Positions 60,416 to 64,000 of a DNA stretch of 64,000 nt are shown one piece after another. Source of the DNA: QHXQ01 sp036389395 (GTDB taxonomy: Bacteria > Acidobacteriota > Blastocatellia > Pyrinomonadales > Pyrinomonadaceae); contig DASVPY010000117.1 of assembly GCA_036389395.1 (NCBI GenBank), forward strand, positions 1-64,000, read 5' to 3'. How positions within the stretch are numbered: the first letter of the stretch is position 1; each line of letters begins with the position of its first letter. A program made the translations under genes and the position numbers. The notes beneath the pieces are model-generated. The model did no database searches and was not told the DNA's origin. It saw only the letters and a program-made list of their open reading frames with translations.

Positions 60416-63400
60416 TCACCTTGCGCGCGCCAACTGCGATTCGTAGTGCCGCGTCAGCAGGTCGTAGATGACCAACTCCTGCGCGCGTTGGGCCGAGCGC
60501 AGGAGGCGGTTGGCGTGCATGTGCATGAAGCTCTGCGCGAGGTCGGACAGAGAGCGGGCGAGCCGGCCCGTCTGCGCGCAAGCCCTGAGTTCGCCGACGA
60601 CGGGCGCGAGCCGCGCCGAGCGCCGGCCGAGCACTTCGAGACCCGGCGCGAGCGTGTGCTCGTCTTCGGCCCGCGCGGCGAGCAGTGCTTCCAACGCGCG
60701 CCGCTCCTGCCTGTGCCGTGCGCGCAACTGCTCGAAGAGGCCTTTATCGGCCCGAAACTCGCGGGCGAAATCGTCGCGCGTCTGTTTGACGAGCGCGCAC
60801 TTCGCCGCGAGGTCGAAACCCAGATCAGACAGCAGCCGATCCATGCCGCACAGCGCGAGCCGCCAACGCTCGTCCGCGCCCTCGTCGCCCGGCTCAAGCA
60901 GCTCGACGATCTCCAACGCCGCCTCGCTGTCGGCGTGAAAGATGCGCTCCGCCAACTCGATCCCCTCCGCGCCGCCGTAACGCTCGACCTCGCGCTCGTA
61001 GGTGTCGAGCTGCACGCGCCACACGCGCCCGTCCGCCAACGCCCGCGCGCACGCCGCTTGCAGCGCGGGCAGCACGTCGGCGTGCAGCCGCGCCGGCACG
61101 CCCTGGAAGCGCACGCGCAAGTGCCACTCCGGGTCGGCGTAGCGGACGAAGAACCAACGCCCCGTCGCCCCGGCCGCCGTCAACTCTTCGACCAGCGGCC
61201 GCACCACGTCGCACAACACCCGGTCGGCCGTCGCCGCGCCCGTATAAAGCTTCGCGTACAGCCACTCGGAGCCGGGCGGGAAGATGAAGGGATGAGGGCG
61301 GAGGGATGAGGGCTGAAGCTGGACAGAAGGCAGGAGACAGGAGACAGGAGTCGGAATGAATAGGTGGGTTCCGGTTTCTCGTCCTGGCTCTAGTCTCCTG
61401 GCTTCTGGCTCCTGTCTCCTGCCTTCTAACTCATCCCTCATCCCTCCGCCCTCATCCCTTCCCTCGCCCTCATCCCTTCTTTCACACGGCACGACGAGTT
61501 CGTGGGTGAAGCGGCCTTCGGGGCCGCGGACGCAGAGGGCGTCGGGCGCGGGGAAGCATTCGGTGAGCGTCGCCGCTGTGCGCCCTTTGACGAGTTGGAC
61601 GAACGACTCGACGCTCAGCGCGTTGTCGAGATCGACCGTGAGCTGGTGATCGCTGTCGGTCAGACGGACGAGGCGCGGCAGCCGGCGCTCCGCGCGCCAA
61701 CGCTGCACCGCGCGGAAACGCGCCGCCGCGCCCGCCCCTCGGGCCAGCGCGCGCAACTCCGCCGCCGGCACGAGCCACGTAGCCAGCGCCAGCACGATGC
61801 GCCCCGCGACCACGCGCGGCAGGTACGGCGCGTGCCGCAGCGCGCCCCAATGCCAGCCCGGCGCGACCGCCACGCCCTGCGTCTGCAACACGCACAGGAA
61901 GCGGTAGAGGCCGAGCGTGTCGCGCCCGTAGTTGTGCGCGTTCGTCAGGCGCGGGATGACTTCGCGACCGAGTCGCGCCGAGCGCAGGCGCACGCGGCCG
62001 GCGCGCACGGAGACGAGCAGATCGGAGACGGGCAGTTGGCGTTCGCGCGCCGCGCCGGAGCGACCGAGGTAGACGATCTCGTACTCGCGCAGTGACGGGC
62101 GACAGATGACGTTGCCGATGCGCTTGCCCGGCAGGTGCGCGATCTCCGCGAAGACAGCTTCGGGCCGCCGCGCCTCTTCGGCGCGCAGGTGCGCGGCGAC
62201 GTGCGCGCGCAGCACCGCGTCGGCGTGGCAGAAGCGCCCCAGGAGGTGCGCGCCCGAAGGCCCGGTCAGGGCTTCAAGCAACATCGTCACGTCGCCGCGT
62301 TGCAGTGCGTCGGCGGACGCCGCGCTCAGCACGCAGATGATCGAGAACGCGTCGGGCAGCGGCAGCGGCGACGGCTCGGCCAGTTCTTCGAGGTCGCGTG
62401 GCCCAAGCTCGATGCAAGTCGCGCCGCGCGTGAGCGCGTCCGAGAGCTTGCGCAGCAGCAGGCGTTCGCGCGCGCCCCAGTACGCTTTCGGCTCAGGGTC
62501 GTCGGGCAGCGCCAGCGTCCGCAGCAGCGGCGTGGCCTCGCCCGCGGCCGACGCGCCCGCGAAGCCCACGCCGCTCTCTTCGTCCAACGCCTCGACCAAC
62601 GCCACCTCGCGCTCTTGATAACGACGCGTGAACCGCTCGACGAACCGTTGCAACTCGGCCTGACCATCGCGCCGCGGCGTGAGCCGATGCAACAACTCCG
62701 CGGCGCGCACAAGCTCCGCGAGCACGGGCGCGCCCAGCGTCAATCCGGGCGCTGGCTTGAGCAACTCGACCTGAAACAGCATCGCCGGGTTGAGCGCGGC
62801 CGCGTCGTCCGCTTCGGTCTCAGACGACGCAACAACGATCTCAGCCGACACACCCGCCGCGCCGTCGGACGCCGCAGCTTTAAACGTCGCGGTTTCAGAC
62901 GCCGCAGTTTCAAACGCCGCGCCGTCGGCCGGTGACTCGCGGCGGGCCGCGGCGACGAGCGTCGAGAGATTGTGCGCGAGGGCGCGATAGCTGTCGGGCG
63001 CAGCGCCGGGGCCGTGTGCGTCAAGCTCAGCGAGTGCTTCGTGCGTGGCGGCGAGCGCGGCGGCGTAGGGGCGCGTGGCGGCGTGCGCGCGCAGTTGTGC
63101 GACGAGCGGTTCAAGCGGCTCAGGCCCGGTCACGGGCGGGGCGAGGTCGCTGACGAGCACCTGGTTCTCGATGAGCGCGCCGACGTACTCCGCGGCCTCC
63201 GCGTGCGTGACCTCTTCGTCCACGAGCGCCGCGGCCAAATCGTCCGCGCTCGCGCCCGCCAACGCGCGCGCGAGCGTCCGCTCAAGGTAGGGCGTGCGCT
63301 CGACGGCGACGAGGTGATAGCTGCGCCCCGTGCCGTCCGGGGCTGTGCGCGCCTCGACGTAGCGCACGCGCCCGGCGGCGACGTAGAGGCTGCTGTTCGG

Positions 63401-63925
63401 CCAGAAGCGTTGCAGCGACCGCAACGCGGGGGCGCGCGCCAGTGCGTCGGTCAGTTCGGCCAGGTACTCCATGTCGAGCCGCGTGTGGCGCTCGTAGCGT
63501 GCGCGCGGCGGCAGCGTGAGCGCAGTCGCGCGGGCGTTTGTGCCGGTGGAGATGCCGGCGAAGAGACCGAAGGGCGTGGGGCGCGCGGTCATGCGCGCGA
63601 AGTAGCGGACGAGGACGTGCTCAAGCTTGCGCCCGCGTTTCGAGTCGGGCGCGTCCGCCCAGAGGTGGAAGCGTTCGATGAGGTTGGGCGCGGTGACGAA
63701 GAGTGCGTCGCGCACTTCGGGGCGCGCGAGGGCGGCGCGCAGGCGTTCGCGCAAACGCGCGCAGTCGGCGGCGTACGCGCGCTCGAAGTCTTCTTCGTCG
63801 GCAGCGGCCTGCGCGGCTTCGAGGTCTTCGCCCCAGACGAGGAATTCGTCGAACGACAGGAGCGGCGTGCGCAGGACGAAGAAGCCGGCGGCGTGCAACG
63901 TCTCCCGGCGCTCCGCAACATTCAT
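60416..63925 (-). CDS. LanB-type lantibiotic dehydratase (full length, with SpaB C-terminal domain)
   Basis: 1169 residues. N-terminal dehydratase part about 1-815 (HAAGFFVLRTPLLSFDEFLV, ARMTARPTPFGLFAGISTG, and LPPRARYERHTRLDMEYLAE). C-terminal SpaB_C/elimination part about 884-1165 (GSEWLYAKLYTGAATADRVL, WFFVRYADPEWHLRVRFQG). In class I lanthipeptide synthesis LanB glutamylates Ser/Thr with glutamyl-tRNA and eliminates glutamate; both halves are present here. A linker of about 60 residues (822-880) is encoded by an inserted palindromic element. No LanC cyclase is visible. Its start overlaps an upstream gene by ATGA. The substrate is probably the precursor at 59049-59225. Confidence 0.9.
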   Translation of the reverse strand: MNVAERRETLHAAGFFVLRTPLLSFDEFLVWGEDLEAAQAAADEEDFERAYAADCARLRERLRAALARPEVRDALFVTAPNLIERFHLWADAPDSKRGRKLEHVLVRYFARMTARPTPFGLFAGISTGTNARATALTLPPRARYERHTRLDMEYLAELTDALARAPALRSLQRFWPNSSLYVAAGRVRYVEARTAPDGTGRSYHLVAVERTPYLERTLARALAGASADDLAAALVDEEVTHAEAAEYVGALIENQVLVSDLAPPVTGPEPLEPLVAQLRAHAATRPYAAALAATHEALAELDAHGPGAAPDSYRALAHNLSTLVAAARRESPADGAAFETAASETATFKAAASDGAAGVSAEIVVASSETEADDAAALNPAMLFQVELLKPAPGLTLGAPVLAELVRAAELLHRLTPRRDGQAELQRFVERFTRRYQEREVALVEALDEESGVGFAGASAAGEATPLLRTLALPDDPEPKAYWGARERLLLRKLSDALTRGATCIELGPRDLEELAEPSPLPLPDAFSIICVLSAASADALQRGDVTMLLEALTGPSGAHLLGRFCHADAVLRAHVAAHLRAEEARRPEAVFAEIAHLPGKRIGNVICRPSLREYEIVYLGRSGAARERQLPVSDLLVSVRAGRVRLRSARLGREVIPRLTNAHNYGRDTLGLYRFLCVLQTQGVAVAPGWHWGALRHAPYLPRVVAGRIVLALATWLVPAAELRALARGAGAAARFRAVQRWRAERRLPRLVRLTDSDHQLTVDLDNALSVESFVQLVKGRTAATLTECFPAPDALCVRGPEGRFTHELVVPCERRDEGEGRDEGGGMRDELEGRRQEPEARRLEPGRETGTHLFIPTPVSCLLPSVQLQPSSLRPHPFIFPPGSEWLYAKLYTGAATADRVLCDVVRPLVEELTAAGATGRWFFVRYADPEWHLRVRFQGVPARLHADVLPALQAACARALADGRVWRVQLDTYEREVERYGGAEGIELAERIFHADSEAALEIVELLEPGDEGADERWRLALCGMDRLLSDLGFDLAAKCALVKQTRDDFAREFRADKGLFEQLRARHRQERRALEALLAARAEDEHTLAPGLEVLGRRSARLAPVVGELRACAQTGRLARSLSDLAQSFMHMHANRLLRSAQRAQELVIYDLLTRHYESQLARAR
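61286..61461. mobile_element. palindromic element inserted in frame inside the LanB gene
   Basis: Two nested perfect inverted repeats: 25 bp at 61286-61310 and 61437-61461 (GGGATGAGGGCGGAGGGATG words), and 19 bp at 61325-61343 and 61409-61427 (GGCAGGAGACAGGAG words). The centre, about 61344-61408, is unpaired. It encodes roughly residues 822-880 between the dehydratase and SpaB_C domains without a stop or frame change. The encoded segment is low-complexity (GEGRDEGGGMRDELEGRRQE), unlike the flanking domains. Confidence 0.85.
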
Positions 63926-64000
63926 AAGTCACTCATAACTGGCCGCGCCGCGGCGCGCGTGCGAGGCGACTGCTCATGCTTGGCCGTCACTACAGAAGCT
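63922..64000 (-). CDS. partial gene upstream of LanB (C-terminal end only)
   Basis: A minus-strand frame is open from the window edge to a TGA at 63922-63924 that overlaps the LanB ATG (ATGA). The visible tail reads VVTAKHEQSPRTRAAARPVM and SDL. The overlap and direction suggest one operon with LanB. The tail is too short to name; an exporter, peptidase or cyclase could be encoded beyond the window. Confidence 0.4.
   Translation of the reverse strand, partial: ASVVTAKHEQSPRTRAAARPVMSDL

Overview
The window is GC-rich with short intergenic gaps. Gene content suggests an Acidobacteriota-type genome, probably near Blastocatellia/Pyrinomonadaceae. The reasons are an Oar-like TonB-dependent receptor with a carboxypeptidase-regulatory N-domain, a CheB-CheR-PAS-histidine kinase fusion, an imidazolonepropionase-like amidohydrolase, and many dispersed palindromic repeats. 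This assignment is inference; no rRNA or housekeeping marker is present.

Layout. 0.2-4.2 kb: secreted amidohydrolase, gamma-glutamyltransferase, ABM-fold monooxygenase. 4.3-13.7 kb: signalling block with a hybrid PAS/GAF histidine kinase, a 1245-residue CheB/CheR/PAS/histidine kinase fusion, a LuxR-type response regulator, a Crp/Fnr regulator and a pseudo-receiver with Glu at the phospho-site. 13.8-16.3 kb: Uma2-type nuclease and a fused ATP sulfurylase/APS kinase.

16.4-41.9 kb (minus strand): one long, tightly packed operon for a contractile phage-tail-like particle (eCIS type). In transcription order it holds an 85-residue protein, two unknown structural proteins, two sheath paralogues, inner tube, tail-assembly chaperone with a separate -1-frame domain, a tape-measure-like protein with internal repeats, a tube/baseplate adaptor, LysM protein, gpD-like hub, OB-fold spike, two unknowns, gp25, baseplate J, a very large gpI-like protein, two probable fibre or receptor-binding proteins, and a von Willebrand A protein. 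I see no AAA+ ATPase, PAAR tip or lysis gene here. Related palindromic repeats lie at both ends of the operon, and a tyrosine recombinase sits just outside it.

42-46.4 kb: the recombinase, then a patch of small genes with an atypical sigma factor/zinc-finger anti-sigma pair and several long palindromes. 46.5-53.8 kb: TonB-dependent receptor, cytochrome c-periplasmic binding protein fusion, GH13 glycosidase and an OmpR-type regulator.

53.9-64 kb (minus strand): a probable RiPP biosynthesis and export locus. It has a full-length LanB-type dehydratase, an HlyD-like adaptor, a previously unlisted 58-residue precursor with a Gly-Gly leader end and a Ser/Thr-rich, Cys-free core, a cytoplasmic parvulin, a lipoprotein efflux adaptor and a TolC-like outer-membrane protein. 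The two most interesting observations are a likely -1 frameshift on a T7 run in the tail chaperone just upstream of the tape measure, and the Cys-free LanB substrate. A palindromic element has also inserted in frame between the two LanB domains.
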